From Tranzscheliella williamsii (Eukaryota; Basidiomycota; Ustilaginomycetes; Ustilaginales; Ustilaginaceae), in NCBI GenBank assembly GCA_023212725.1, contig JALBYF010000002.1, positions 124,001 to 188,000 on the forward strand: a DNA stretch of 64,000 bases, written 5' to 3'. Each line of letters begins with the position of its first letter. Position 1 is the first letter of the stretch. Position numbers and translations under genes: made by a program. Of this stretch, positions 30,915-40,992 are shown piece after piece. The notes under the pieces were generated by a model. That model was not told where the DNA came from, ran no database searches, and was given only the letters and a program-made list of their open reading frames with translations.

Positions 30915-32876
30915 ATGCTGGGACTAGAGCTCGAATTCGAGCTTACCACGCTCAACCTCCTGTGCTCCGCCTTTGGAGTCTTTTTTATCGTCTATGGCGG
31001 CTTTTCCTATGTCATCAAGGAGCGCATGTTCCTTGGTGAAGCGCCCCTGGCTTTCCTGGCTGGCGTGGCGCTTGGACCGTATGGTTTGGGCGGCAGCTTG
31101 AACTGGGCAACGCAAGGCAAGGGCCTGGACGAGGTCACGCTCGGTCTTTGCAGGGTGGTGATCGGCATCCAGCTGACCCTTGTTGGCATCCAGCTACCGT
31201 ACAAATATCCGTGGGTCGAAATTAAGAGCCTTTTCATCCTGTTGATCCCAGTCATGACGCTCATGTGGCTCGCGACGACCCTTTGCATCTGGCTTGTTCT
31301 TCCTTCTCTGCCGGTCCTGGCTGCGCTCGTTCTCGCCACTTCGGCCACCCCCACCGATCCAGTCCTCTCCAACTCTATTGTGAAGGGCGCCTTTGCTGAT
31401 CAGTATGTTTCGCCCAGGCTACGCAACCTCATCTCGGCAGAGAGCGGCGCCAACGACGGCTTCGGCTATCCCTTCCTATTTCTTGCCGTTCACCTCCTCA
31501 AGGTGGACACCACCGCTGGTGCACTCAAGAAGTGGGTTTTCGAGACCTGTCTGTACAACGTCGGTGGCGCGGTCCTTTACGGAATCGCGGTAGGGTATGC
31601 CTGTCGCAAGTTCCTCGACTTCTCCACCAACCACAACCTTATCGATAAGGAGAGTTTTTTGCTCTATGGAGCCGCCATGGGCGTATTTATCATCGGGTCG
31701 GGCGGGATCGTCCAATTCGATGATTTGCTCGCCGCCTTTGTCGCGGGCAACACCATTTCCTGGACCGATTTCTACCGCGAACAGTGCGAAGAATCCGAGG
31801 TCGACAACTGTATCGACCTGCTCCTTAATCTTATCTTCTTCAGCTTTTTGGGCGCCACAATCCCGTGGGCCGCCTTCAACGACCCGGAGAACGGCGTAAC
31901 GCCGCGGCGTCTGGTACTGATGTGCGTGCTGGTCCTGTTGTTCCGACGACTGCCGGCCATGATCGCATTGTACCGCTTTATCCCCACGCTCCACGACATT
32001 TCCGAGGCCTGCTTCATCGGCTACTTTGCCCCGATCGGAGCCGGCGCACTCTTCTACCTCGGCGTGATCCTGAACGAGTTCGAGCCCAGCGACACGTCCT
32101 TGGCTGCCCAGCGCATCCGCGTGCTGGCCAAGCCGGTGACGTATGCGCTCATCATTTCTTCGCTTGTTGGCCACACTCTCGCCATTCCCATGGTCAAGCT
32201 CGCCTTCAAGTTCTGGGGTGTCGAGTCGATCAAGATGGAAGGAGAAGACGAGAAAGAAGGCAGCGAAGCGGGGGAAGAAGCTGAGCGACGCGAGGGGAGC
32301 GTGGCCGAAGATCACGACTACGACGTGCCTGTCCGCGACCGGGGCGACGAATCTGCGGTCGAGGAGAGCTACGAGCAAGGTGAGCGCCACGACCCGAGGC
32401 GACGCGCATCGCGGACCTCGCAGCATGGTTCGGAAGAGGTATCGCCGCGGCGGAGGGACGGCTCGGCCACGTATCAGCGATCGACGGTGCACAAGCCAGT
32501 GCATGGTGGCGACGAAGCGGCGCATGCGGCGGTCAAGGGCGATCGCGGGGCGTTCCACATCAACGGTTCGTGGGACCAGGGCGCGTCGTGGCGCGTATCG
32601 AGCGGCCACAAGTTGGGACCACACCACCAGCTTACGCGAAACGCAGAGACCGGCAAGCTGGAGCTCAACCCGGAGCTGTACACCGTTGGGCAGCGGGCGC
32701 CGCAGCATGCCCGTCCCGACGCAAGGCGCCGCCAGAGCGGAAGACGACCCACCTCGACCCAGAGCTCGAGCCGTGGGCGGCCAGCCACCGACGAGGACCA
32801 GCAGAGCTTGCTGGAGCAAGGCCAAGCATCCAATTCGGAGCGCAATGCCGACTACGGAAGCACTGACAACCGCTGA
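30915..32876 (+). CDS. NHA1: Plasma-membrane Na+(K+)/H+ antiporter, Nha1/Sod2 family
   Basis: The ATG at 30915 gives 653 aa. The N-terminal 440 residues form the CPA1 transporter core with about 12 membrane segments. Family markers are LGEAPLAFLAGVALGPYGLG, ATSATPTDPVLSNSIVKG, ISAESGANDGFGYPFLFLAV and GGIVQFDDLLAAFVAGNTIS, whose paired Asp residues correspond to the ion-exchange site of yeast Nha1. The C-terminal 210 residues are hydrophilic, rich in Glu, Arg and Ser, and probably a cytosolic regulatory tail, shorter than that of budding yeast Nha1. The role is extrusion of Na+, Li+ and K+ in exchange for protons, for salt and pH tolerance. Confidence 0.93.
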   Translation: MLGLELEFELTTLNLLCSAFGVFFIVYGGFSYVIKERMFLGEAPLAFLAGVALGPYGLGGSLNWATQGKGLDEVTLGLCRVVIGIQLTLVGIQLPYKYPWVEIKSLFILLIPVMTLMWLATTLCIWLVLPSLPVLAALVLATSATPTDPVLSNSIVKGAFADQYVSPRLRNLISAESGANDGFGYPFLFLAVHLLKVDTTAGALKKWVFETCLYNVGGAVLYGIAVGYACRKFLDFSTNHNLIDKESFLLYGAAMGVFIIGSGGIVQFDDLLAAFVAGNTISWTDFYREQCEESEVDNCIDLLLNLIFFSFLGATIPWAAFNDPENGVTPRRLVLMCVLVLLFRRLPAMIALYRFIPTLHDISEACFIGYFAPIGAGALFYLGVILNEFEPSDTSLAAQRIRVLAKPVTYALIISSLVGHTLAIPMVKLAFKFWGVESIKMEGEDEKEGSEAGEEAERREGSVAEDHDYDVPVRDRGDESAVEESYEQGERHDPRRRASRTSQHGSEEVSPRRRDGSATYQRSTVHKPVHGGDEAAHAAVKGDRGAFHINGSWDQGASWRVSSGHKLGPHHQLTRNAETGKLELNPELYTVGQRAPQHARPDARRRQSGRRPTSTQSSSRGRPATDEDQQSLLEQGQASNSERNADYGSTDNR

Positions 32877-33027
32877 GCCAGCGACATGTATTGAACCCGC
32901 CTCAGTGTATCCCGAGTATGGCCATTTTATCCTCCTGAAATCGCAAGCCTCGGTGCTCGCCGAGCTGCAGTGAATCTATGATGGAGCTCGAAGTGATGCA
33001 TTTGTGAATTGAAATGAGATGAGGTGG

Positions 33028-33693
33028 CTACACGGGCAAGAGATGACAGCCGAGCAAGCCTCTGCCGCCCCAATCTGATCTGGGCGTGAGTGAGATAGTG
33101 AGGGTCTCGGACGAGCGTAAGACGACGAGACGGACGGGGACGCCATCGGTGAGGATTTCTGGAGCAGCCAGTGCCTGCAGGCCGCCGTTGGTGGCGGCTG
33201 TGACTTGGCCGAAACGGGCGAGTTGATCGCCTGCTCTGAGGCCGGCGGCGGCGGCGGGGCTGTTGGGCGCGACAGAGTTGACGGTGGCGAAGGGGGGCAG
33301 CGCTTGAGGCGCGGTGGGATGTGTGCCTGCAGCGAGCGGCTGGCCGTTCAGGGCGAGCTGGAGGAGGCGCGCGATGCGGTCACGCACCGCCCTGCCGTCG
33401 TTGCGCAGCACGTTGGTACGCTGCCGCGCGGTGCGGATCGCCATCAGATCCTTGTTCGCCAGCGGGAAGCCCTCGGCATCTACCAGCGGCATCTGCATGT
33501 CCACACCGTTCGCGGCCAAAACCGCCTGATGCCGTGCCACATCGCTATCAATCCGCTTCTGCAGCTCCATCAGCGAAATCGCCTCCTGCCGTGCCGCTCC
33601 GGCTTCCGTAGGCAGGGGCAGGCGCAGCGCCGCGCTGGCGTCCACGTCCGCACTGGGCGCCGCGTGGATGTCGACATCAAGATCGGCAGACAT
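33028..33693 (-). CDS. NAS2: 26S proteasome assembly chaperone Nas2 (p27/PSMD9)
   Basis: The 221-aa protein starts at the ATG at 33693. The N-terminal helical region contains MELQKRIDSDVARHQAVLAA and FPLANKDLMAIRTARQR, the signature of the PSMD9 N-terminal domain. A PDZ-like domain follows: FATVNSVAPNSPAAAAGLRA, GDQLARFGQV and VPVRLVVLR. Nas2 binds the Rpt5 ATPase tail during assembly of the proteasome base in the cytosol and nucleus. The length matches the family. It is convergent with NHA1 (151 bp between stops) and divergent from the hydrolase gene at 34185. Confidence 0.93.
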   Translation of the reverse strand: MSADLDVDIHAAPSADVDASAALRLPLPTEAGAARQEAISLMELQKRIDSDVARHQAVLAANGVDMQMPLVDAEGFPLANKDLMAIRTARQRTNVLRNDGRAVRDRIARLLQLALNGQPLAAGTHPTAPQALPPFATVNSVAPNSPAAAAGLRAGDQLARFGQVTAATNGGLQALAAPEILTDGVPVRLVVLRSSETLTISLTPRSDWGGRGLLGCHLLPV

Positions 33694-34184
33694 GGCAGTG
33701 GTACAAGCCTAGTTGTGCCTCGGTAAAGACGACTCGAGCGCAGATGATAGGGTAGGCTATGGTCGTCGTCTGCCACGCTGACGGCACCGGCTTGGACCCT
33801 GAACAGCTGTTGCGCTTGCTTGACTGAATCGGACATAAGAGATCTTACATGAAGAAACTCACATTCCTCCGTTCCGGCTTAACATACGTGTTAGGTGGAG
33901 GTGGTGAAGAATTCCAATTTCCGTTTCAGCGTGTCAGAAAGGATGACAAAAACGTCAAAATTCATCATAAATGCAGCATTCATTCGAATGCATGCGAGAC
34001 TGATAACTGACAAATGGCACTAAAAGAGGCGGTGCTCGTCCGGGCCGTAGTATGTAGAACGGGCCGGTGTTGGTGAGGGTCGCCTCTACAAGCTTGACCA
34101 GCCACCCTGGCATCAGCATCACATTCGACGGTAGAGGACGGCTGAGATACGTACGACGATCGCGCTACCACCACCAGCGCCAGC
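33694..34184. promoter_or_regulatory. Divergent promoter, NAS2 / YheT-type hydrolase
   Basis: This 491-bp region between two divergent genes has an AT-richer centre (about 33,830-34,010). I see no ORF or distinct repeat; it presumably serves both promoters. Confidence 0.4.
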
Positions 34185-36269
34185 ATGTCGGCGTTGTTAT
34201 CATCGACAGCGACATGGCTTGGCCGCACCGTCCTAGCTCCCGTCGCGCCGCATTCGCTCTTCGCCGTCAATGTCGAATACTGTAAGCCGAAATCGGCGGA
34301 GAAGAAGGACTCTTCTGCTGGCTCACCGAGCATCGAGTCGCTCTTGGCGGCGACTGAGTCGCTCGACCCAGCCAAGAAGCCGTCGTTTCGGCCTTGCCCC
34401 TGGCTCTCCACTGGCCATCTTCAGACCATCTATTCGGCGGTGGGTGACTTCACCAAGGTCGATGCGGTGGAGTACAAGCGCAGGGTGTTTGTAACGCCCG
34501 ATGGTGGCACGGTGGGGCTCGACATTTCGCCGCCCCGTTTGGCCGCGAGCGAGGACGAGCTGGCCGAGGCGCACGACGCCGCTGCCGACGGGCTGCCCAC
34601 CGTCGTGTGCCTCCACGGCTTGACAGGCGGGAGCCACGAAAGCTACGTCAGGAACTGCTTTTCGCACCTCACCAAGCCTACCGCCGAGGGCGGCCTCGGC
34701 TACCGTGGAATCGTGGTCAACTTCCGCGGCTGCGCCAACCTCCCCGTCACCTCTCCGCAGCTCTACTCGGCCATCAAGACCGCCGACCTCCGCTCCGCGC
34801 TGCTGCTCATAACCAAGCTTTACCCCAACTCGCCGCTTGTAGGCATCGGCTTTTCGCTCGGCGCCAATGTCCTCGGCCGCTACCTGGGCGAGGAAGGCGA
34901 CAGCACGCCCCTGCTCGGCGGTCTGATCGTAGGCACCCCGTTCGACCTCAAAGCCGGCGCCGACGCGCTTGACTACGGCGGCTATCTTCCACAGAAGTAT
35001 TCCGCAGCCATGTGTCAGAATCTGCAACGCATGGCCAGGCGCCACAAAGATACGCTGGCTTTGCATCCACCGTTTCGCTCACTGCTCGACGACGTGTATG
35101 ACCCGCCTCCGCAGCCCAAGAGCGAACTCGAGCTGTTTAAAAAGCAGGCCAAGAACTGGGGTCCCCAGCCGGGAGAGCGCGCCATCATCAAGAATGGCTC
35201 GCTCAAAATGGTCGACCAAGAGATGACAAGGCACCTAGGCGGCCTGCCACGACCTTACGGCGAGTTCCCTTTTGACTCGGCCGACGATTACTACAACTCT
35301 GGCGGTTGCGTGCACAACGTCAGCAAAGTCCGACGTCCGATGCTTTGCCTCTCGGCCGAAGACGACCCTATCGTCCCCGCCTCCGTCTGGAAGGGCATCC
35401 GCGCCGCGATCGGCAGGAACCCTGACGGTTCCACCCCACCGGACCCGGTCGAGGGCAACGAAAACGTTGTCTTGGCGTGGACCAAGGGAGGCGGCCATCT
35501 AGGATGGTTCGAGGGATTCCGCCCAAAAAGATGGCTTTGGAAACCGACGTCTGAGTTTATTCAAGCGCTGTTCGAGCTGACGACCGACGAGCAGAAAGCC
35601 AACATACGGAAGCGGAGCAGGTGGGCGCAGGACAAGGGCGTCGAGGTCCGGGAGGTCGATCTGGAACTTATCCCCACGGAAGCGTTACCCGTATATACGC
35701 TGCCCGGCGAAGGTGGGCGTGCGAGCCGATGGACTGACTCGCCACCCGACCGCGATCCTCAAAGCACCCATGAAGGGGGCCAGCATGGACGCGCCACTAC
35801 GGAAGCGCGGGTGGCGGATGTCGCCGAGGGCCTCAAGTCTGACCGGCCGGGCACGGAGGATCTGCTGCTAAACCCGTCAGATACGGGATTCGGCGGCGAC
35901 GAGCAGGAGACAGCGTCGAGCGCGGGCGAGTCGCACTCGACGCTCCGCATGGCGTGGCTGGTGACGAGGCTTCTGAAGGACGCCCCCCTGGTGCACCCGC
36001 GCCAGTCGGTCTGTGGCACGTACAAGCAAGGCGCCGGCACCGAAGAAGAGCAAGCACGCCAGGGATGGCAGGTCCTTCGTGCCCAGAAGATGTACGTCGA
36101 CGCGTCGCGCCCCGAGGTCGGCTTCTGCGAGCTCGACCCGCAGTCCAGGGTCGGCGGCGTCGGCGAGACATTCCGAGGCGGCATCGACACGCCCGGCGCC
36201 AAGCTCGAAACCAAGCATGCGGGAGGACTACCTTCCCAACGCACAAAAGGTGTCATCGCTGGGCTCTAG
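34185..36269 (+). CDS. YheT-type alpha/beta hydrolase (Eht1/Eeb1 and ABHD1/3 group)
   Basis: The 694-aa protein starts at the ATG at 34185. The alpha/beta hydrolase core spans about residues 60-470. It has the oxyanion region VVCLHGLTGGSHESYV, the paired VVNFRGCANLPVTSP, the nucleophile elbow GFSLGANVLGRYLG (GxSxG), the acid region SAEDDPIVP and the catalytic His in KGGGHLGW. This order is that of yeast Eht1/Eeb1, which form and cleave medium-chain fatty acid ethyl esters, and of animal ABHD1/3. The last 200 residues are a hydrophilic extension ending near VDASRPEVGFCELDP, longer than in yeast. It probably acts on lipid esters at membranes; exact substrate unknown. Confidence 0.88.
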   Translation: MSALLSSTATWLGRTVLAPVAPHSLFAVNVEYCKPKSAEKKDSSAGSPSIESLLAATESLDPAKKPSFRPCPWLSTGHLQTIYSAVGDFTKVDAVEYKRRVFVTPDGGTVGLDISPPRLAASEDELAEAHDAAADGLPTVVCLHGLTGGSHESYVRNCFSHLTKPTAEGGLGYRGIVVNFRGCANLPVTSPQLYSAIKTADLRSALLLITKLYPNSPLVGIGFSLGANVLGRYLGEEGDSTPLLGGLIVGTPFDLKAGADALDYGGYLPQKYSAAMCQNLQRMARRHKDTLALHPPFRSLLDDVYDPPPQPKSELELFKKQAKNWGPQPGERAIIKNGSLKMVDQEMTRHLGGLPRPYGEFPFDSADDYYNSGGCVHNVSKVRRPMLCLSAEDDPIVPASVWKGIRAAIGRNPDGSTPPDPVEGNENVVLAWTKGGGHLGWFEGFRPKRWLWKPTSEFIQALFELTTDEQKANIRKRSRWAQDKGVEVREVDLELIPTEALPVYTLPGEGGRASRWTDSPPDRDPQSTHEGGQHGRATTEARVADVAEGLKSDRPGTEDLLLNPSDTGFGGDEQETASSAGESHSTLRMAWLVTRLLKDAPLVHPRQSVCGTYKQGAGTEEEQARQGWQVLRAQKMYVDASRPEVGFCELDPQSRVGGVGETFRGGIDTPGAKLETKHAGGLPSQRTKGVIAGL

Positions 36270-36493
36270 TCGTCAGCATCGCCGGGTTTGTCAGGCGCCT
36301 GCATTTCGGCGAGACGGTTCGCAACAGGATAGAAATACAGTTGTCTTTGACGGGTAGACTTTGTCGGCGGCGGGGTATGTATAGATGGATAGATTACACT
36401 TAGTATAGAAGCTGTGTATGCGCCTTATGCCGAATGACCGGCCGGCTTTGAAGCCAGCGCGTGGACCGGGAAGCTTGTGCGTGTACAGGACGC

Positions 36494-37192
36494 TCATCGT
36501 AGCGGTCGTTCGCAGCGGGTTTCGTCGTGGCTACCGTGCGTGAAAGAAGGGGGCAAAACAGGTGAGTGAGGTGTGATCGGGAAGAGGCGCTCCAGTCCGG
36601 ACTGTACCTACGTAGCGCCACACTGCCGGTCGCAGTACCTCTCGCCGCAGCGTATGCACGTGATGTCGCCGTGGTATCCACATATGGAGCAGAAACGGCG
36701 GACGGGTGTAGACGGGGCGCGGGATGCGGCCGAGAGCCAGTTGGGGCGGTCGCGACGCATCCTGCCCTGGTCGATGGCCTCGTCGAGCATGGTGTTGAAG
36801 TTTCTGCGGTTGGCGAGCAGCCTCTTGACCTCGGCATGGTTGCGCTTCTTCTGTGCCGAGAGCGCGCTTTTGCTGCTCGATGCCGTGGCAGTGGAGAGCG
36901 AGGATGCCGTCGGCAGCGTATCCGGTTCCTCGTCTCGTCTCGCGGCCAGCAGGCCAGCCAATGAAGCACCGTCGCGCCCGCCTGTCCCGACAGGCAGATC
37001 CCGATAGTTGACCCTCTCCAGCTCGTCCAGCCTCCTCCGAATGCGACGCCGCCGCGCTTCCGACTGGCGGTGCTGACGCTCCTGCTCCTCCTCAGCATTG
37101 AGCTGCCGTTGCTGCTGCCCAGTGATGGTCTGCGGACGGTTGCTGATGGGACGTGACGCAACGGACCTCCTCTTCCGCAGGGCCCCCGACAT
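36494..37192 (-). CDS. VPS71: HIT zinc-finger protein, SWR1 complex subunit Vps71/Swc6 (ZNHIT1)
   Basis: There are two exons, 36612-37192 and 36494-36530, giving 205 aa; the intron at 36531-36611 is 81 bp with donor GTAGGT. Unspliced reading stops at once after CDRQCGAT. Splicing adds HDETRC and completes the HIT-type zinc finger that starts at RRFCSICGYHGD and continues CIRCGERYCDRQC. Upstream are basic segments RKRRSVASRPISNRPQ and a helical ELERVNYRDLP, both typical of ZNHIT1. In yeast the protein anchors nucleosome contact of the SWR1 remodeller that deposits H2A.Z. The 37-nt last exon encodes essential zinc ligands. Confidence 0.93.
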
Positions 37193-37404
37193 CTTGTCTC
37201 AACGGCAGAGTAGACCAAGTTGCACGAGCGATCTAGTCAACGTACTGAAGCAAGTCGGAGTGAGCATGGCGTTTTCCACAAATCTCGATTTTATTTCCCA
37301 GCCCTGCAGGTAATTACGCATGCATATCAAGACAAGACCCACACAAAGCAAAAGGAATATCAATGAACAGGGACGGTGATGGTGGTAAGGAGGCAGTCTG
37401 GGCA

Positions 37405-38790
37405 TCAACCTCTGGATGGCCGAGGAGGGAGGATCGGGTTCGATGGCTGCCGCTGTTGCCAAGCTGGGTACGCAGGAGGGGCGTACATTGGCGGAGCAGC
37501 ACCCACGGACGGTGATTCTAGCATGCGCGTGGGTCGCTGTGCGGTGGGTTGAGTTTGAGCGTCGTTTGTGCTGGTGCTCGGTCGTCTATCGACTTGGGGG
37601 TGATTAGGCGGTGGTGGTAAAGATCGTGCTGAATCCCCGACGCTAGATCCAGCCCGATCCTGGCTACTGGCTTTCTTTCGCTCGTGGTACTGCCCGTCAC
37701 CGCTGACAAGCTGCAGGTCTTTGGGGCCCCGCAGCACCACAACAGAGCAGTTTATGGCAAGCCCAGGCTCAACAACAAAGGTAGTGTTCGTGCCTCCCAG
37801 ATGCGACACCCCCGCACGGGCCGAATCGGACGTGGCGAGTCTGTGCTGCGACAGAACGGAAAGCGAGGCTGTCTCGCCGATCGAGTCGCCTTCTTGGATG
37901 TCAGCCACGTTCACAGGACTGGCTGCTGCGTAGGCCGGTTCATCTTCCTCTTCGCTCGTCTCCTCGTCATACACATCGGTCGCCAGAGAAGGCGTAGAGG
38001 CATTCGAAGCGAGCCCTGCCTCACTGGCTCCGGTAAAGACAGGTTTCTCTCTCTTAGTAAATGGTCCCGGGGATGGCAGCGAGTTCGAAGCGGCAGCTGC
38101 TTTTGATGCTTCCGACGGCGTTGCGCCGAGTAGCCGCTGTTGACGTAACCGGACCACCTCGTCTCGCTCTCTTTTTAGCTCGAGCTTGATCTGCTTCTGC
38201 TCTTCCTTTGCCTGCTTCTTTTCCACTGCCTTGAGCTCTGCCTCCAGCTTCTTCCTTTCTCTCTCAGACCTGTTCTTTTGAAAAACTTTGACGGCCCTGC
38301 CGGTGCTACTGTGCGCTGCTACAGCTCCGCTCCAAGTTGTTTTTCCTAGCGACTTTTGCAGACGTGGATCCGTTAGCTTTTCCGCCACTCCACGCTGGGA
38401 CAGCTCGACGAGCTGGACAATGGCGTCTTTTTGACTGTCATTCAGTAAGGGTCCGGCGGCTAGCGACAAAGCCGTCTCGACCGTGGTGGGCAAGACCGAG
38501 CTCTCGGCTAACACCTTGCGTAACCAGGCATTCTTCTTGCCCAGTTCCTCTCGAACCTGTTCCGCGTTCTGACCAGTTTCGCCTGCGACCGAGTTGGTCA
38601 GTGGTATTGGGAGAGCACCTTCCGCCAAAAGGGCATGTATTTTACGGTAAATGGACTCGTCGAAACCGCCTATCTCGGTAATGTAGCGTAAAGTCGAACG
38701 CACTTGAGAAAGCAGGAAATCGATTTGACTGGGCGGCGGCTGGGATGACCGAGAGATCGGAAGCGGAGGCGGGATGACGATCGCACTCAT
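37405..38790 (-). CDS. Coiled-coil, proline-rich protein of unknown function
   Basis: I chose the ATG at 38790 (MSAIVIPPPL), which has A at -3; another in-frame ATG at 38928 would add 46 residues. The product is 461 aa. An N-terminal helical stretch (IDFLLSQVRSTLRYITEIGG) vaguely resembles the N-termini of yeast Lsb1/Lsb2-type proteins, but no SH3 domain is present. The middle carries a strong charged coiled coil (about residues 175-225, RSERERKKLEAELKAVEKKQ). An acidic segment DEETSEEEDEPAY follows, and the tail is Pro-rich (PPMYAPPAYPAW). It may be a cytoskeletal or trafficking scaffold; I do not recognise the family. Confidence 0.6.
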   Translation of the reverse strand: MSAIVIPPPLPISRSSQPPPSQIDFLLSQVRSTLRYITEIGGFDESIYRKIHALLAEGALPIPLTNSVAGETGQNAEQVREELGKKNAWLRKVLAESSVLPTTVETALSLAAGPLLNDSQKDAIVQLVELSQRGVAEKLTDPRLQKSLGKTTWSGAVAAHSSTGRAVKVFQKNRSERERKKLEAELKAVEKKQAKEEQKQIKLELKRERDEVVRLRQQRLLGATPSEASKAAAASNSLPSPGPFTKREKPVFTGASEAGLASNASTPSLATDVYDEETSEEEDEPAYAAASPVNVADIQEGDSIGETASLSVLSQHRLATSDSARAGVSHLGGTNTTFVVEPGLAINCSVVVLRGPKDLQLVSGDGQYHERKKASSQDRAGSSVGDSARSLPPPPNHPQVDRRPSTSTNDAQTQPTAQRPTRMLESPSVGAAPPMYAPPAYPAWQQRQPSNPILPPRPSRG

Positions 38791-39058
38791 CGTCTTGGCG
38801 AGCCGCGATGGTTCGGATGCAGGTGAGCTGCGGAAAGAAGAGAAGATGGAAGGCGGCAAGGGCCGGCATGTCTTGCGGCAACGTATGTGTGCAACCTCGT
38901 CTTGTGGAGGTCGGTCCATGCGTATCATGTATGGTGTCGCATCATCCCTGGTGACCTAACATCACGCCACACACCGAAAGTAACAGATAGCACTACGACT
39001 CTGACTCGAAGGAAGCGGCATGCGACATGCGGCATGCGAATGTACCTGACTACACCAG

Positions 39059-40992
39059 CTATCTTTCAGTGCCTTCCGGGCCGACCACAGCAAACCATGC
39101 TAGGCCGGCGAGGCTTCCCGCTGCGATCACGATAGCGGGTGGCGCCTTGAACCACTGCGTGGCCACGAACGCCGAACTTGCTACAACACCCCAGAAAGGA
39201 TCTGACGTCAGTGGCCCGCTCTTGCTGGAACCCGCTGCAGCCTGCCCTTCTGCTGGTGTATATATATACCCAACTAGACAACAGATGATGGAGCATGGTC
39301 GAACAAGGAGGTTAATAGGGAGACATGACAAGCAACATGGAAGCGGCGAGCGGGGAAATGCTTACCCAAGAAAAGTTGCCACACAGCCGTGTAGACCAAC
39401 CCGGCGGCCGTTGCGTTGAGCCCTCGCAGGGCAGATTGAGCAACCCGGTGTTTCCGCCAGCTATTGTAAACGGGGAGCAGCGCTAGCTTTAGCATGATGC
39501 CGGGAGAAAAGATGCCAAGCCATCCCAGCACCGCTCCCAGAGCAGGATTCGTGCGAATAGCCAGCACACCAAGATACGCGGCGAAGTTGAAGTTGGGACC
39601 GGGGAATGCCTGTAGGATCGCAAAACCAAGAAGAAAGTCTCTAGATTCGACCTGCATGGGAGCACAACTGACTATCATCAGTCTTCTCATACAATGCATT
39701 TACCAGGTTACACGACAGAGAGAACACTCACCCAGCCTAAGGTTGCGACGCAGCATTGAAGAGATAGCAAGGAGAATAGGAATCAGCATGTTTGTTGCCT
39801 GGGTCCGCCATCTTTTGGCTTTGTAGTTACCATTTTCAACCGTGTAGCCGCGCAGAAGGGGAATGACGACGGGGCCTCCTCCAAAGATGATCACGCCGGC
39901 GATCACCATGTTGGTGAAAAAGTCGAACGTCCTTGGCGGTTGGTGAAGTTGCGAGCGCACGACCACGTTGGACACCACAAAGACGGTAAACACGCATCCC
40001 AGGATGAGAGCTATTTTACGCTCCAGTACCATGATGGGGGTTCTAGTGTCTACAAGAGGCGTCGTCGAAGTTGAGGCCAAGGGATTGGACGGAGATACAT
40101 GCAGGGCCGGACCAGCGCGTTGACGAAGTGCCGGTATGCCCGGCTGCTGCTCAGCTAGGTGGCTTATTGGAGCAGGCTGTCGAAACTGCGTCTGCCCCGC
40201 TGCTGTATCTAGCTCTACGTCCTGCTGCGCTGTCCCTGAGCGGGTCTCCGGAGGTAAAGCGGTATTCCCTCGCCTTGTCTTCGATACACGTCTTGAAAGG
40301 GAGTTATCCTGTAGCTGCTGCAGTAGTTGCAGACGGAAGTCGTATAACAAGGTTGACAAACCTCCGGCAAAGACAAGAACAGGATACATCCACGGAGCAT
40401 GGTAACAAATTCCAAACGAGGCCGAGCCAAGCACTAGCAGCCTAGTAATTGAGTCTGTAACGGCTGATTTTGATAACTGGAAGGCGGCCAGAGCGATGAG
40501 GCCAACGGCAGCGGCGTTGAGGCCGGTCAAAAGAGCCAAGACGATGGGAGGAAGTTTTGGGGGAAATTTTCGCACTCCGGCAGCTAAACCGGCCATGCCA
40601 ACGGCGCCGGGCAATGACCAGAGTAGAAAGGCTAGCAAGCCAGCCAGGGTACCATTGCGGACGACGGCAATGGAGAAAGCCAACTGAGTGGATCCAGGCC
40701 CGGGAAGAGCATTGCCGAGGGAGAAGAGATCGGCAAAGGTGGTCTCATCGAGCCAGCCGAGCTTGTCGACAAAACGCTTGCGGAGGATGATGACATGTAC
40801 GCCTGGCCCACCGAAGGCCGTGAAGCCAAGATCCCAGAAGTGCCGAATCGTCTCAACGAGGCGTGGTCCAAGCTTTAATGTACGGTGGCTTCCCTGCGCA
40901 TGGTGGCTCGACTCATCGCTCCCCGTTGGCTGTTCTGCGACATCACCCCCCAGCGAGGGCGCTGGTATCGTTAGCACCTGTGTTGACGACAT
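39059..40992 (-). CDS. CHR-family chromate ion transporter
   Basis: There are four exons: 39831-40992, a 5-nt microexon 39732-39736, 39366-39651 and 39059-39273, giving 555 aa. The protein is two homologous halves, each with the CHR signature FGGPGVHV or FGGGPVVIP and the LPGPGSTQ or FPGPNFNF motif. The microexon supplies GC TGG, producing GWVESRDFLLG across the junctions; skipping it gives a frameshift and immediate stop. The last junction gives WQLFLVGY. The halves are joined by a hydrophilic loop of about 110 residues. CHR proteins move chromate, and in fungi sulfate competition is known; location is probably the plasma membrane. The start ATG at 40992 is divergent from the gene at 42074. 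Confidence 0.92.
39732..39736 (-). other. 5-nt microexon of the chromate transporter gene
   Basis: On the minus strand the order is TTAG, then GCTGG, then GTGAGT: an acceptor, five bases and a strong donor. The flanking introns are 39737-39830 (94 bp, donor GTAACT) and 39652-39731 (80 bp, acceptor GCAG). Inclusion keeps the frame and restores the conserved Gly-Trp before VESRDF. Confidence 0.82.

Noticed and set aside
31476..32825. 449-codon minus-strand ORF
   Set aside because: It overlaps NHA1 on the opposite strand; the antiporter motifs decide the coding strand.
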